Shown: positions 10,658 to 22,353 of the stretch, in pieces | How positions within the stretch are numbered: the first letter of the stretch is position 1 | How the letters are laid out: the number at the start of each line of letters is the position of its first letter | Assembly: GCF_024586455.1 (NCBI RefSeq) | Contig: NC_065922.1 | Span: 27,586,089-27,650,088 of the forward strand | From: Bactrocera neohumeralis | Lineage: Eukaryota; Arthropoda; Insecta; Diptera; Tephritidae | Direction of reading: 5' to 3' | Length of the DNA: 64,000 nt | Made by a program: the position numbers and the translations under genes | Notes under the pieces: generated by a model | What the model was told of the DNA's origin: nothing | The model's input: only the letters and a program-made list of their open reading frames with translations | Databases searched by the model: none

Positions 10658-13600
10658 CTGGAGTAAAATGTATATATCAATTAATAAACGAGTAATTAAC
10701 ACGGAAGACTATATACGAACCAGTGTTCCATCACACACATGTATGTCCTCGCGATAGAGCGCCACCAACCAAGGCCAATCACCAGGTGAGGACATCTTTG
10801 GCAACGACAGATATTGTTTGGGCGATAATACCGACTGCACCCCACACTGCAGCTCACCACAGCCGACGTAGAGTACCTGCCGCTTCTGACAGTGGGTGCG
10901 TATAAAAGATATCTCCGGCGCGTGAGGATCCAGCACACGCACGTAATCTTCTACTTGTTCTGTATCGTTGCGCACCTCAAATATTTCTACGGATCTGCAC
11001 GAATTTGAATGGAAAGTTAAAATCAAATTTTAAAAAAATATCACTTCTTTTACTTACTCATAGCCGAGGGATTTGCAAAGCGATTCTGCCACAGTTTGAC
11101 GTACTATTAATTTGCTATCTGCTTCCAGACCTTCTGCGCACAATTTTCCCACAACACCCTTTTCGGAAAATACCGCGAAACCTTCTGAGTGGAAGCGTGG
11201 TAAATAGGGCACCATCGGCTCGGGCTTTAAGAGATCGGCAGCTAGTGGTGCTATAGCAACTGTAAATTTAAAAAACAAGCTCAAATATTGCCTGCGTCAC
11301 ACTTCGTTCGTATTTGCACTCTATTTCTTTAATACTTACGACAATCTTTTTCATCCGAACCATCTGGACAATCAGCCTTGCCATCGCAACGCGCCTTACG
11401 TGGCACACAAGCGCGCCCTCTACCACAATATAATGAATTCGCCGTACAGAAAGTACAAGTGCGTTCATCAGAGAAATCCGGGCAGTCCACGAAACCGTCA
11501 CAGAGACGCGGACTTTGTGCATTGTTCTGTAAATCGTGTGCGCAATGTGGCTTGTTATGACAACTCTGTATGCCCGTCGATTCCGGAAAAGTTTCACAAT
11601 CGAAAAATCGCTTGAAACGTGCAGGCAAACGACTACCGCAGCCCCTCATGAAGAGCTGACAATATTCGCGACACATCACACCCGGCGTCGGTTCGAATGA
11701 ACCATGTGTATCACAAGGTGGTTGCAGTAAGCGGCAAACAAAATCGAAAGCTTCACGAAAACACTCGGCATCGACTAATTCGCGAAAAGCAATCACGTCC
11801 GCTTGTACCTCCTCAAACGAATGATGCCCCAGGAAATTTGGATAAGTCGTGATATTGTAACCGATTGAACGGCAGTAGTTCAATTTGAGCGGTTCACAAC
11901 GGCGCGGTGGCTTCGGCGTGGTAGTAATTATCTCGGTAGTATCATCTTCTCCACCGAGTGGTGAAGAAGACATAACAGGTTCTTCAATGAGGCCGGTAAC
12001 TTCTTTGATCGTTAAACTCTGTGGATCAACGGTCATATTGGCAAAATATTTGCGATTCGGTTCGTTAATCTCCTCAGCGAAGAGTGCCAAGAGATCGGCA
12101 GTCGATACCAGACCGGCATATGGATCAAATATAAGGTTGAAATGCACAACAACCTCATTGATATCCTCCGTGCTGTGATTTGTAGAAAAATTATTATATA
12201 TTATCATATTGGAATGGTTATGAAAAAACACAAATTTACCCATCCAGCGCCAATATCTCGCTGCCTTCGTAAGCCTCACGTAAATCGGAACGTTTTACAA
12301 TCAAATTAATGCGCTCGCGGAAGTCACGTGCTTTGTGATTAAATCTCAATGAATTCTGATCTGCCAACTCCATGGACCACTTATCGTTCATTACCAGAAA
12401 TTTACCGCGGAAAGTCCGATCTGGTAGCGGTTCAGGGCGGAAATATGTATCTAAAATGTCAGAAGATTGTTTAACTAATCTGAATTTGTTATAAGCTTTT
12501 TCACACTTACAACCAACATAAACGAAAGCGCCGGCCACAAGGAGGGCGACTAGAAATCCCGCTATCACAGCACAACCACACTTCTGACTATCGCCCAGCT
12601 TGCGACGGGTGAAACGTATATCCGAATCTGTAGATAGCACTGACTCCGATTTTCTTCGATGTCCGCCGCCGTTTGTGTGTGTGTGATTGTGTCCATGTCC
12701 ATGTGCGGGTGGATTGGCCAACTGATGGTGACACAAGTCGGTAAGACCATTCGGCGTCGCACCATTCGCAAGAACACCATTGTTATTGCTGTTGTTGTTG
12801 TTATTGTTGCCATTGGCAATACTGTTGGTGTTATTGCTGCTGCTGTTGTGGTTGCTGCTGTTGTTGTTGTTACTGTTGTGGCTATGATTGTGATGTGGTT
12901 TGTGGTGGCGCGCACAACGCGCGTTGTGATAAACTTTCTGCGGCTGCGCTTGCGCATTTAAGCCATTTCCGGTTGAATCGCGATGTCCACTCGGATTGCT
13001 CTGAACGCCCTGAAAATGCAAAAATAACGGTATAGGAATGATTACCTAAGTACAATTGGCGGATACTTGCAACATGTTCATCAATCATGAGGGAATTAAA
13101 TGAAAAGGTTTAAAATATATATCGGAAAATAAGATATATATCTATGTATATAAGTATATGTACATAAATGGTGTATGTATGTTTGTATATGTACTAGCAT
13201 GGTGTTATTCTAATTTTTTATTCGCCGCCACTTGAGTACTTGTAAGCATTTTGTAAGCACCCATTCACTTTCAATGACAAAAGCACCTGCTGTGCGGAAT
13301 GTTGCCGCTGGGTACTGGGCATTCGTAATACGAGTAAGACACTGCAAAAACAAAAATACTTCATCGACTATAAGAATTTTTGTATCGGCAACCAGAAACG
13401 CGTTCTTGGCTCAAGGCTGACTACTTTGGCAGCATCAACAATTCAGTTTAATACAAATCTTTGTCCAAGTATTTTTAATAACCTGTCTGCACACACCATA
13501 AAATATAATTAAGTTAGGTGAATATATGCATTTGTTGTTCTATATATGTATGTATATAAATATATCACAGCAGTTCAATTTATTCGGATAACGCGATTAA

Positions 13601-16311
13601 ATTAATACCGTTATAATTGTGCTAGTATCAAAGTCAAATTCAAAAACTATTTGCATGGCTTCATAGATCACGACATCTACTTAATGAAGGTAATTAAATT
13701 TCAATAGAGCGAGTTCTTTGACATACTTGCTTAACACACTTAGGAATTCGTAAAATAGATTTGTTTATAGACTAATCATACAAGCAGTAAAGAAATTCTT
13801 TCAGACCCCACTGGTCCACTGGTGTTTTTATAGCACTATAAATCAAAGGAATTTGGTGAAATACTGTTGGGGTGACTCGGCTTGAGTTGGGTAGTTGGTA
13901 TAACAATCTGTTGGAAAAATATTTGAAATTTTAGTACATGGAACGTTTTTTTTATAGTAGGAGAAAGCATCGAAAGACGCAGTGTGAAACTTTAATCCGC
14001 TAAACTTAATCTACTCCCAACTCATATATATATCCCACGGAACAACCAGATAGAAAGAAATACTTTAAGTCTCATCTATTATATGGACTGTCCGCCTAAT
14101 ATATTATATGTGTCTTACTTTTATCATAAATACAGTTGAAGCTTCGATCACAGCTTTCCATTTACCAGTGGACTGACACATGAATGCTGTCAAATTTTCC
14201 ACCGAAAAACTACTGCCAAGTGAGGTTTTTAACTTTTCCCTTACATTTGAAAAACAAGGGCATTGATTGATACGTGCTCAGAGTCTTCTATGCATTCTGT
14301 ACACGTCGGACAGTACAGACTAAGATCGTAATGGAAAGTCGTGGTCCTCAAGTGGCCTATATATCCACGAATGGATGCCCGGAATTAGTCTGTGGGTTCA
14401 CCGTCTTTTGGTTGAGATTTGCCACCAGAAGGCTCCGATAGCTGGTCCAGTCCCGCGAATTCGTCTCCCTTAGTGCCTGTATCCATATTGGTGCTGCATA
14501 CAATATTACTGAACTCATTGCTTTTGCTACTAAAGCTCGCCGGCTGGAACGCGCGCAGCTCCCATCGGTCATCATTCTTGATAGAGCATTATATATTTTG
14601 TTTGCTTTACCCGAAGTATACGCCAGGTGTTCCTTAAATTTCAATTTGGATTTCAATATTACTCCCAGATATTCAGCTGCGGCTGTGAAATAATGTCACA
14701 TTCCCCTATGGTGAGTGATACTCTTTCTTCCACCTTCTTCCGTTTTCTGCTCAGCCAACTCTAAACTCATGGAAGCAAATCATTTGACGTAGACCATTTG
14801 TGCTGTCATTGCATTTGTGCCGGAGATTATCCAGATGTTTAACCACCGCTACCACTATATGGAATGTCGACATTGAAGGAATACTTTACCATAATAATAA
14901 ACTCTTACAGATTTTAATTGACGGTTGGTTAATTTTCTTCTTAAAAAATCAAATGAGTCTTTTTTATGTCAAAATGCACCAAATGGCGCCTTTTCCGATG
15001 GACGAATTTCATTTTACATCTGTGTGGCTTTGATTTCACGACCAACAGGAGAGTTCAGACGCATTTAACGCACTCGGATATCTTAAAAATACAACAAGTT
15101 TTTCGCCACTAGGACCAGTAGTGTGGTACGATACTTATACTCTGGTCTATAATGGTTCACATTACTTTCGAAACCTTTATATTGAATACAATCAGATTTT
15201 CAAGAGAAAATTATGATTATAATTAATTACAGCTAGAATATACTCTGAACAATTTTTATTTTTTTTAAAAATCGGGGACAATACGGAGCCCGGAGTTCTC
15301 AGAGAGTCCTGGTGCTCTGCTACAATGTTTTGCAGAAATATTTTGTCATAAAGGTAATAGGAACAGGAAAAACTGAAATATAAATAAAAGTATTGAAATC
15401 CTGACATTCAGCTAATGGTTGCATAATTTATGGAATAACTTTATTAATTTGTTATTATTTTAAGAAAGATATGCCATAAGTCAACTTCAAGTATAGGATA
15501 CGAGTATTAGGAAAAAATAGGAAATTTGTGTATGTAAAAGACCTCTCCTGTGAAACAATATCTTTCAAAATTATCAAATTTGTCGAATACAGAGATGGTA
15601 GAAGTTTCAACAACCCCTTCACTTTTTTCTCCATATGTTTTCAGTAAATTGATTAGATACCTCGACCTTTGAACCACTTGGGTATACTAAATTTTCGTGT
15701 ATTTTTCATTTCAGGCATTAAAATAAACTGGTCCATATTTTAAATACTTTTCAACACAATTTCTCGATTTATGTAACGAAAAACTTAAAGCTGGCATTTA
15801 AACTAAACGTAACTTTTTCATTTTAGCGGTACCAAAATCATTGTCGTTCTGTGGTAGCTTTGCCTCATCTCATTTCCACTGCTATTGAAATTTGCTTTAA
15901 AAGTAAAACCTTAATTGACTTTTGTGCGGAAAACTACAACATTTTGAAGCTAAAAATTATGTTTTCCAAAAGCCATTGGCCTTTGAAAGACAATATAGAC
16001 ATAATTGTAAATTTTTGCCATAAAAGAGTTTCTCATCTCACAATCAACTGCCATTCAGAGGAGGCAGCAGGCTTTTATGTTTTCAATGCACCGCTCAAAA
16101 CGGCTTGAAGCAACATGCGATATCGCTATGTGAACTCAAATACATGTACATATTTATATTTTTATGTCGATGCACATGAATATTGAAGTATTTCTTATAA
16201 CGGAAAACTCTGTTATGCCTATTGGCAAGCGTTGTAATGGCCAAAAACCAGAAATGCACTTACCCAATTAGCGCCTTTGGAGGCATGCAAACGCTGACGG
16301 CTGATGCGCAT
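9785..16311 (-). CDS. Corin: Corin-like mosaic transmembrane serine protease homologue, C-terminal exon(s) missing
   Basis: Seven coding exons on the minus strand were joined by eye, and all splice phases agree: 16311-16264, 13009-12511, 12450-12240, 12172-11340, 11259-11058, 10994-10721, 10657-9785 (980 codons so far). Domain order is a low-complexity cytoplasmic tail (1-160), one membrane segment (about 162-182), a SEA-like region (about 190-300), a Frizzled domain (about 344-461), two LDLa repeats (about 462-492 and 495-530), an SRCR-like region (about 555-648) and a trypsin-like domain (from about 660). This order is that of Corin, a type II transmembrane serine protease. The His of T-A-A-H-C is Ser700 (TTESC) and the Asp of D-I-A-L-x-R-L is Thr743, so the protein is probably not a protease. 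The terminal exon with the catalytic-Ser position is not found within the window. Family assignment is strong; inactivity is inferred. Confidence 0.85.
10721..10994 (-). CDS. Corin: Corin-like exon 6: end of SRCR, start of protease-like domain
   Basis: Encodes the end of the SRCR region (CGELQCG) and the start of the protease fold (GDWPWLVALYRED, CDGTL). The usual activation site R/K-I-V-G-G is not present; the equivalent stretch reads SLPKMSSPGDWPW. The donor is the weak GTTCGT, but joining here gives DGTLISRDWVL, which matches the family pattern G-x-L-I-S-x-x-W-V-L. Confidence 0.78.
11058..11259 (-). CDS. Corin: Corin-like exon 5: SRCR-like region, first half
   Basis: Starts after TTTAAATTTACAG and encodes GKLCAEGL and AESLCKSLGYE, where V/A-x-x-L-C-x-x-L-G-Y is the usual SRCR signature. 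The exon ends in phase 2 at GTAAGT. The region is short and Cys-poor compared with a full SRCR domain, as is common next to protease domains. Confidence 0.78.
11340..12172 (-). CDS. Corin: Corin-like exon 4: rest of SEA, Frizzled domain, two LDLa repeats
   Basis: After VVVHFNLIF comes a Thr/Pro linker, then a cysteine-rich Frizzled domain (CEPLKLNYCRSIGYNITTYP, later DFVCRLLQPPC and CREYC, residues about 344-461). Two LDL-receptor class A repeats follow, each ending in the calcium-box pattern: CDGFVDCPDFSDERTC and CDGKADCPDGSDEKDC. The exon ends in phase 1 at GTAAGT. Confidence 0.88.
12240..12450 (-). CDS. Corin: Corin-like exon 3: first part of the SEA-like region
   Basis: Encodes FRGKFLVMNDKWSMELADQ and on to LREAYEGSEILALDG. 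In SEA domains a strand of this type is followed by G-S-x-x-V, here GSEIL, and continues in exon 4 as VVVHFNLIF. The intron before it is only 60 nt (12451-12510), a multiple of three and free of stops. Splicing it out joins VYVG to YTYFRP. Confidence 0.75.
12511..13009 (-). CDS. Corin: Corin-like exon 2: cytoplasmic tail and membrane segment
   Basis: The exon follows a TTTTGCATTTTCAG acceptor. An ATG at 13021 lies inside that acceptor and is not the start. It encodes a His/Asn/Ser-rich tail (Asn runs and H-x-H repeats), a basic stretch RFTRRKLGD, then the hydrophobic AGFLVALLVAGAFVYVG. A basic cytoplasmic flank before the helix fits a type II topology. The exon ends in phase 1 at GTAAGT. Confidence 0.8.
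13010..16263 (-). other. Corin-like intron 1
   Basis: About 3.25 kb between the start-codon exon and the membrane-segment exon. It holds a decayed R1-like retrotransposon piece (14100-14880) and simple repeats. An 85-residue plus-strand open frame at 15851-16108 has no recognisable features. Confidence 0.6.
14100..14880 (-). pseudogene. R1-clade-like non-LTR retrotransposon, reverse transcriptase C-terminal relic
   Basis: Read on the minus strand in broken frames: SMSLELAEQKTE, LKSKLKFKEHLAYTSGKANK, SVILYAAPIW, then CPTCTECIEDSEHV and the tail CQSTGKWKAV. This order (thumb region, then a Cys/His cluster such as C-P-x-C-x-x-x-E-x-x-x-H-x-x-x-x-C, then a W-x-A-V end) is that of R1/Jockey-type elements. 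Several frameshifts are present and both ends are missing. Confidence 0.7.
16264..16311 (-). CDS. Corin: Corin-like exon 1 (start codon)
   Basis: 48 nt encode MRISRQRLHASKGANW, ending at a GTAAGT donor in phase 0 that matches the phase-0 acceptor of exon 2. An in-frame TGA lies six bases before the ATG, which fixes the start. Another ATG just upstream is in the wrong phase. Confidence 0.65.
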
Positions 16312-17402
16312 GCGTCTTCATAAAACATTATGTTGTTGTTGTAGTGATTGATGCATTCAATTTTGCCGTATTTGCATATTTTTTAATAATTTTTTATGTG
16401 TGAATATGTTATCCACCGATGTTGTTTTGCTTTGAAGCTCATTAGTGGACTCTGAGACAATGAGTCTTCACTGTTTTTTGTGCAAATTGATTTATGATAT
16501 GTTTATGAAATTTTTCTTCGCACTTATAATTAACTATAATTTAGCATTAGATACTATAGATTAGCAAGAAAACGGCATATTTCAAAAAAATAATATTATT
16601 AGCAATTTGGAGGCGTTTTGACACTAAAAAGTCATAATCAAAAAGAACTTGAACCGATTACTTTTTTCACAGCACTAAAGTAAGCATGGTATTTGGAAAT
16701 ATACTATATACCAACTTTTCTGTTGTTGTTTCTTTGACCTTTTACAATTTGTTGGTTGTCAATCATTAAATGACGCAGCGTTTTTGGAATTTTTTATCTG
16801 CTAAAAGCGGGCGCTTCGGCTTTTATTTTTCTATGAAGCTACTCAGTTCTAATTACTATTTGTGAGTTTAAATCTATTGTAAGTATACATATGTATAAAT
16901 GTACTATACATGTACATATTTGTTATATATTTCAGTGTTTTTGATTGTTTGCTTTAATGATTTAATGGTCATTGGCTGAAGAAATTGTTTTGATAGGAAA
17001 GGTATTTGTTGATACTTTCCTCTTAGTAACTAATGCCACTGATCTCACGGCTCTTAATTAGTGAAGATGACAATTACTTTTCTCGCAAATAAAAACTTTC
17101 AAAAGTGTGTATCAACATACCTAAATAAATGTATATATGATATGGTAGTATGTATATATGTATATTATATAGTATAGCATACACTTGAATGAAACGCGGA
17201 AGTAGATACTGTAAGGTGTGAATAAAATGCAACACTAATATGAGTCTAAAAGGTTAATAGTTTTAGCTCTAAATTAAGGGCATGAAACTTTTGGAACCTA
17301 TTGAAGAGAAAACGTGAGAGAATTTTTTAAATAAAATTGTGGTTTATAATAAAATAAACGTGTGGTTAATTATTAAAAATAAACATAAGAAGTAACTTAT
17401 TA

Positions 17403-18075
17403 TTATACCCTGAACAGAAAACGTCGGAGACCCCGTAAAGTAATACACTTAGACCTGTCATAAGTTATATAACATATATTCTCTACGATTGGTACAAAGC
17501 TTTCAAAGAAGGTCGAGAGATTGTTGAAGACATGCCTAATTTTGAACGACTTTTGACCTCCTCAACTGATAAAACAATAAAAAAAAATTAAGAATATAGT
17601 GTTTGAAAATCGTTAGGCAAGGGTAAGAGAGACGACAAGAGAACTCGACATCTCTCGCTAGCCTAAGCGAATGATTTTGGCAAATATTTTGGTTATGAAA
17701 CGCATTCTTGCTCGACTCGTCATAAACAGGTCTCTTTGTACATGCTTGATCGTGCGAATTCCAATCCCACATTCAGGAAGAGCATTATTACTGCCGATGA
17801 GACATGGGTTTATGAGTTAGATATGCAAATAAGTATGAATGGAGGGAAAAAGCGAGCCGAAACCAAAAAAAACCACACCAAAGCCGCTCAAAAATTATTT
17901 AGCTTTAATTTTGGTCGAACCAAAGATTTTTTGAGACTCTCCAAATTTCTGTTGGGTATTCAAAAGATCATGATCTCCAACTCTGATCACAAACTGTAAT
18001 CCGATAGATTCATTTCTGGACTTCTAGACCGTCAATCAACTGCTTTCAATCCACCGCCGGGTGGTTTTGCTAATG
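17403..18075 (+). pseudogene. Mariner transposase relic within a composite repeat
   Basis: Broken frames read SLYMLDRANSNPTFRKSIIT, then ADETWVYELDMQ and the later basic stretch KKRAETKKNH. These are the D-P-x-F-x-x-x-I-I-T-x-D-E-T-W-V-Y-E-Y-D block of mariner transposases. Upstream RETTRELDIS matches the helix-turn-helix part. The left edge carries a DINE-like end (TACCCTGAACAG), and the right edge the sequence AATCCACCGCCGGGTGGTTT, also found at 19901-19920. Confidence 0.6.
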
Positions 18076-19554
18076 TACGTACAGCTTAAGCGACAAACTT
18101 ACGAAAATTTATCCATCGAAAATATTTAACTGGATAAAAACAGACAAATGGTCACATGATAAGAACAATATCCAACAATTTATCAAAAGTTATTGAGCAT
18201 TCATGTATTCTTGAAAATTATAAAAATTTTTAAAATGTATGATATATTTACGGTTTTATCCAAGAATTTGTTTTGAGCCAAAAATTTGAGTTTTAGTTTG
18301 AATAAGTTACTAAATTAAAATAAAAAAAAAAAAAAAAAAATTAAAGTGGATGTCCGAAAAATTATTTGTTCAATTCCTTCAAATGTATTATTGAAAATGG
18401 CTTTTTTAAAAATAATCTCTTGCTAAAATGGAATATTAAAGAAACATAAATATTTCATTTTAAATGCTCAACTTTTGATCAAATATTTTGTTGTAAATCT
18501 TTTTGTTTAAAAATCTAATTATCGATATGTTGATAAATCAATTAAAGCTCATTTCAACTGCAACACATATTAATTTGGAGCCCATACCTCCTGTCAAACA
18601 CTTGCCAAATCTCTTTTCTTGATGGTTTTGCTGTTGCTTCCATCTCTTGACATCGTCGTTGTTGTCATGCTTGTTTTATAACGTGATCGGGTTTAGGTCC
18701 GGAGATTCAAAATGGTATCAACAACTGAAATGTCCATTTTATTTTTAGCTATCAAGCATTTGTCATTATCTTTCAATGTATTAAATTTATCTCTTTGTCA
18801 ATAATGCAATATGACAAATGTAAACCATCACAGCTATACATTGTCTCCACCATATTTACGTGTTTACGCTTTAACGTACCTTTTAGCGTTCTTTGTTGTG
18901 GTTATAAATGGTATTCTGTGTTTGGGAGACAATGATTTACACACCCGCTTTTGCTTGCCTATACCACCAAACAAAACAATTTTTCAATCTCATTTTAAAT
19001 GACAATTGACTTTTCCAATCTAAAAATATTCGTTAAAATACATATGGTCTTTCTAAATGAAAATACTTTTTTATTCTTACATTGACGCGCTTTAATTTCA
19101 AAAAACCGTTTTTTTTTACTTTTATCGGAATGCCTGTCTTCAAGCAGTGTGTAATTGTCTTCACTGCAGTGACAGAAAATGTTTTAGATCATTAATATTT
19201 GAAAATTGGTTATTTTTAATTATTTGACAACGCCGATGACTTGCTTTTGTTTGTCGCAAAAGTTCGGTCCTGAAGTCTTGCGCTGTTTAACATATGAGTT
19301 TGACTGTTTTTTTGATAGTATGATGAATAGCATTAAATATCAAAGCAGTTAGATCATTTCTTCCAAACTTTAATTCGTGAAGATTATACAAAAAAAAACT
19401 TTCTTGATTTCATCTCTTAACTTAACAAATATATTTATCGATAACTTTTTGAGGCGGAAGTAATGTACTTTTTCAAACTTAATAACTTAAACAAGAAATG
19501 AAGAGATTTCAATAAATTTATAATAAAATATTATTATTAAAAATAAAATTTTAA
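18076..19554. other. Unassigned AT-rich DNA
   Basis: Includes a poly-A run near 18320. An open frame at 18811-19002 shows no recognised domain. No gene is supported. Confidence 0.4.
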
Positions 19555-19935
19555 TAACTTACCCTGATGAAAACGTCGGAGACCCCGTTAAATTGACAAA
19601 ATTTCTGAAAATTTGTCAACATTGACATGCAAATTTTGAACGAATTTGACAGCAATTAAAAAATTTTAGTTGAGAGACAAGGGTTGTTTTGTCGAAACCA
19701 GAATAAAGATTTGCAACGTAAAAATAAAAATTAACGGCATTTTGTATAATTTTTTGTTAAGTTATATTTGTTCTAAAAGTTTGTACCAAAAGTTCAATTT
19801 TTCGAAGAAGATTACATGAACTCTCCAATGTTGAAATCAATAAAACATCATCTCCAATGTTTTGATTCATTTCGGTTAAATAGACCGTCAATCAACTGCA
19901 ATCCACCGCCGGGTGGTTTTTTTTGTCGCACACTG
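19555..19935 (+). repeat. Shorter relative of the 17403-18075 composite repeat
   Basis: Begins with TACCCTGATGAAAACGTCGG, like 17406 onward, and ends with AGACCGTCAATCAACTGC followed by AATCCACCGCCGGGTGGTTT, like 18028-18070. The mariner interior is absent. Confidence 0.5.
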
Positions 19936-20604
19936 TATATGCTGAAGCAGAATTTTTCTGAAAGATACAATACTTTCCACCGAAGAGAGTATTGCTTAAC
20001 TGCTTAACAACATCTTCTGAAACGTCCTGCTTGCTGGTACAACTTTGCCCACCTTTTTCACAGAAGTGAGGCAGTGCAACGCCTTCCCTACCCACCAAAC
20101 CATTTCAGGCGCTGGATGTTGATCACGTTCACCCCCTTGGGATAACATTTTTTGCGTCTTAAGATGATTTTGCGTGGATTTTGTCGTTGTGCTTGTTAAA
20201 AACTGATTCAGAAGAAGACGCCTGCATCTGTAAAGCATAAAATGCAAGAAGGGCGTTGTCAGAAATAGTCGACATATTCATATCCCTAGGATTAATTTTC
20301 TGTTTTCTAAGGGAATTTCTACGAATGCGTTCGTTTTATGACTGAATTGGTTCGAAACACGCGAAGACGACGACTTCTCTTTCAATCATCAGCTTTAGAC
20401 ACTCCCCTAATAAACTAATAAGCAACAACTGAAGTGATTATTATTTATTAGTAGACATTGCATATAAATTATAAAAAAAATCGGCACTTTTTCGGCAAAT
20501 TTTTTCTCGCTTCATGCAATGTAAACTATATAACAGAATTTATGGCAAGACTAAGCATATACATATGTACATATATACATACCATATGTGTGTACGTTAT
20601 TAGT

Positions 20605-20865
20605 TAACGTAACGAGATGAGTCGATTTAGCTACATATAGCAGTCTGTCTGTCTGAAATCGGGCCACTATACCATACAAAGCATGTAACATACAATGTAG
20701 CATCGATTATTGTCCTAGGCAACGCTGCAATCTCCGAACATATCGTTCAGATCGGACTACTATAGCATACAGCTAACATTGAACAGAAATCAAAATAAAA
20801 ATATTTTATAATTTTTATTATATTATATTAGCACGCACCTGTGAAGGGTATTATAGCTTAGATGG
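20605..20865 (-). mobile_element. Internally deleted DINE-1-like element
   Basis: The right end (GCACCTGTGAAGGGTATTAT) is the reverse of the 5' start of the copy at 979. The left end holds GAGTCGATTTAGCT and CAGTCTGTCTGTCTG, the reverse of the core. The 140-bp units are reduced. Confidence 0.6.
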
Positions 20866-20869
20866 TGTT

Positions 20870-21420
20870 ACACACCATTCTTTACCGGTAGTTTGTTGCT
20901 TGGTATACTTATGTATATATACTACCAATATTATAAAAAATTCTTGTATGGATAAATTAATAAAATGTTTAATTCAAACGTTCACGTATTTTAGTTAAAT
21001 AAAATATATATACGAAAAAATTAATAATATTATGAGATACATATACATAAGTACATATCCTATCTAAATATGTACATAGTATGTATATTTGTAAAAACAT
21101 AATGAATAATAATTAAAACCTTATTATATTTTACAGCCAATTAAAATGTTTATCTAGCCATGCGATTAAAAAATACTTCGACGCATTCCTTTGTATTTGT
21201 TTATTCATGTTATAAGGCGGCTTTAATTTGCCAAATTAGCGAACTATTTATGGCGCGCGTATTTAGCGCCAGCAGCTACGAAGTGGCTCAATGAAACCAT
21301 TTAAAATATTACATCCAATAACAATTTGCACGCGAACAAAAGTTTACAAGGCGAATTATGCTATTTGATTTTAATAAATAATTAAAAGAGTAAAAAATAG
21401 AACTTTTGCAAAATAATTAC
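20870..21420. other. Unassigned AT-rich DNA before the first tRNA gene
   Basis: Contains TACATATGTA-type runs. No gene is seen. Confidence 0.4.
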
Positions 21421-21422
21421 GC

Positions 21423-21525
21423 TGCTCCAGGTGAGGCTCGAACTCACAACCCCGGCATTGCTCAACCTCAACACACAAGTTACTGATTATAAGTACCGTG
21501 CGCTAACCAATTGCGCCACTGGAGC
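21423..21525 (-). tRNA. tRNA-Ile (anticodon UAU), intron-containing
   Basis: Read on the minus strand: a GCTCCAG acceptor pairing with CTGGAGC, D-arm GCGC/GCGC, anticodon stem CGGTA/TGCCG with loop CTTATAA (anticodon TAT), and T-arm GTGAG-TTCGAGC-CTCAC. About 29 nt of intron sit after the anticodon, as in eukaryotic tRNA-Ile(UAU) genes. The internal A and B boxes (TGGCGCAATTGG, GTTCGAGCC) are intact. A TTTT run about ten bases downstream could end Pol III transcription. The gene decodes AUA codons. Confidence 0.93.
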
Positions 21526-22353
21526 GCTGCGAGGGGGTCTGGCCAATGTCGCACTAGAACCACAGCAAGCTGATGAATCATCATCGGCACGACGAAATGT
21601 ATGCGAAGATATGAAAGAGACGAGAAGCAGAACAATGCTCTAACAGCAAGTGCCATTGACAAGAACAAAACACGTAAACCCACACATACACAAACACACT
21701 TAAATGGGGCAGACGATTAGCTATTCTATAAATTAAAAACATCCCCAAAGCAACAAAAAATAAATACGAATTCACATATTCGTCTGTATGGTAATCACGT
21801 CTGGCTTGCAAAACGTCATCATCGGGCAAAAAATGGGCGAATTGAGAGCAGAAATAACGGATACAAAGGTACTGAGAAAATCAGCAAATTAGGAAGGCAG
21901 AAGATATGGTAGAATCTAGTTCTATAACAAGAATGTTCTTATTCTACATACATACATGTATTTTTGTATATGGGCTGAAAAAGAAGAAGAAGAATGTGTG
22001 TACGTCTAAAAATAAACTTAATGTCATATGACGTCACTGATAAGAGCGCACTTGTGGTCTTCCTTTCGCATTAAAATAGAGCGGGAGCGAGAGGTTATCG
22101 ACCCACTGACACAGTTGTACGACAAGTCGTCTGCTGTAGTGCTACTCCACCTAATTTAATATTTATTTTTTCATAAAAAAATTTTTAAATTTATATTTAT
22201 GTTTGTAGACACCTTTTATAAAATAATTAAATATTATGAAATTTGATAAATAAAATGTTAAAATTTTTTTCATAGATGGATCAATGATATGTATGTATTT
22301 TTACTTCTTACATATCGTCGACTTCTTGTGACTCCGATTCGATTTTTACTTTC
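21526..22353. other. Upstream flank of the first tRNA gene, unassigned
   Basis: No coding signal is recognised. Short open frames here have no domain. Confidence 0.4.

Noticed and set aside
12565..12961. Long open frames on both strands over Corin exon 2
   Set aside because: Shadows of the Asn/His repeat coding sequence; no independent features.
13019..13021. ATG as start of the Corin-like protein
   Set aside because: It lies within a TTTTGCATTTTCAG splice acceptor; a phase-matched upstream exon with its own ATG is at 16311.
15851..16108. 85-codon frame after a splice-like TTTTAG
   Set aside because: No recognisable domain, no partner exon, and on the opposite strand within the Corin-like intron.
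18811..19002. 63-codon frame with a hydrophobic stretch
   Set aside because: Too short, no homology or context; chance hydrophobicity is common in T-rich DNA.
21431..21643. Protein frame over the first tRNA gene (also at 23521-23835)
   Set aside because: The repeated peptide is only the reverse strand of the tRNA-Ile genes.
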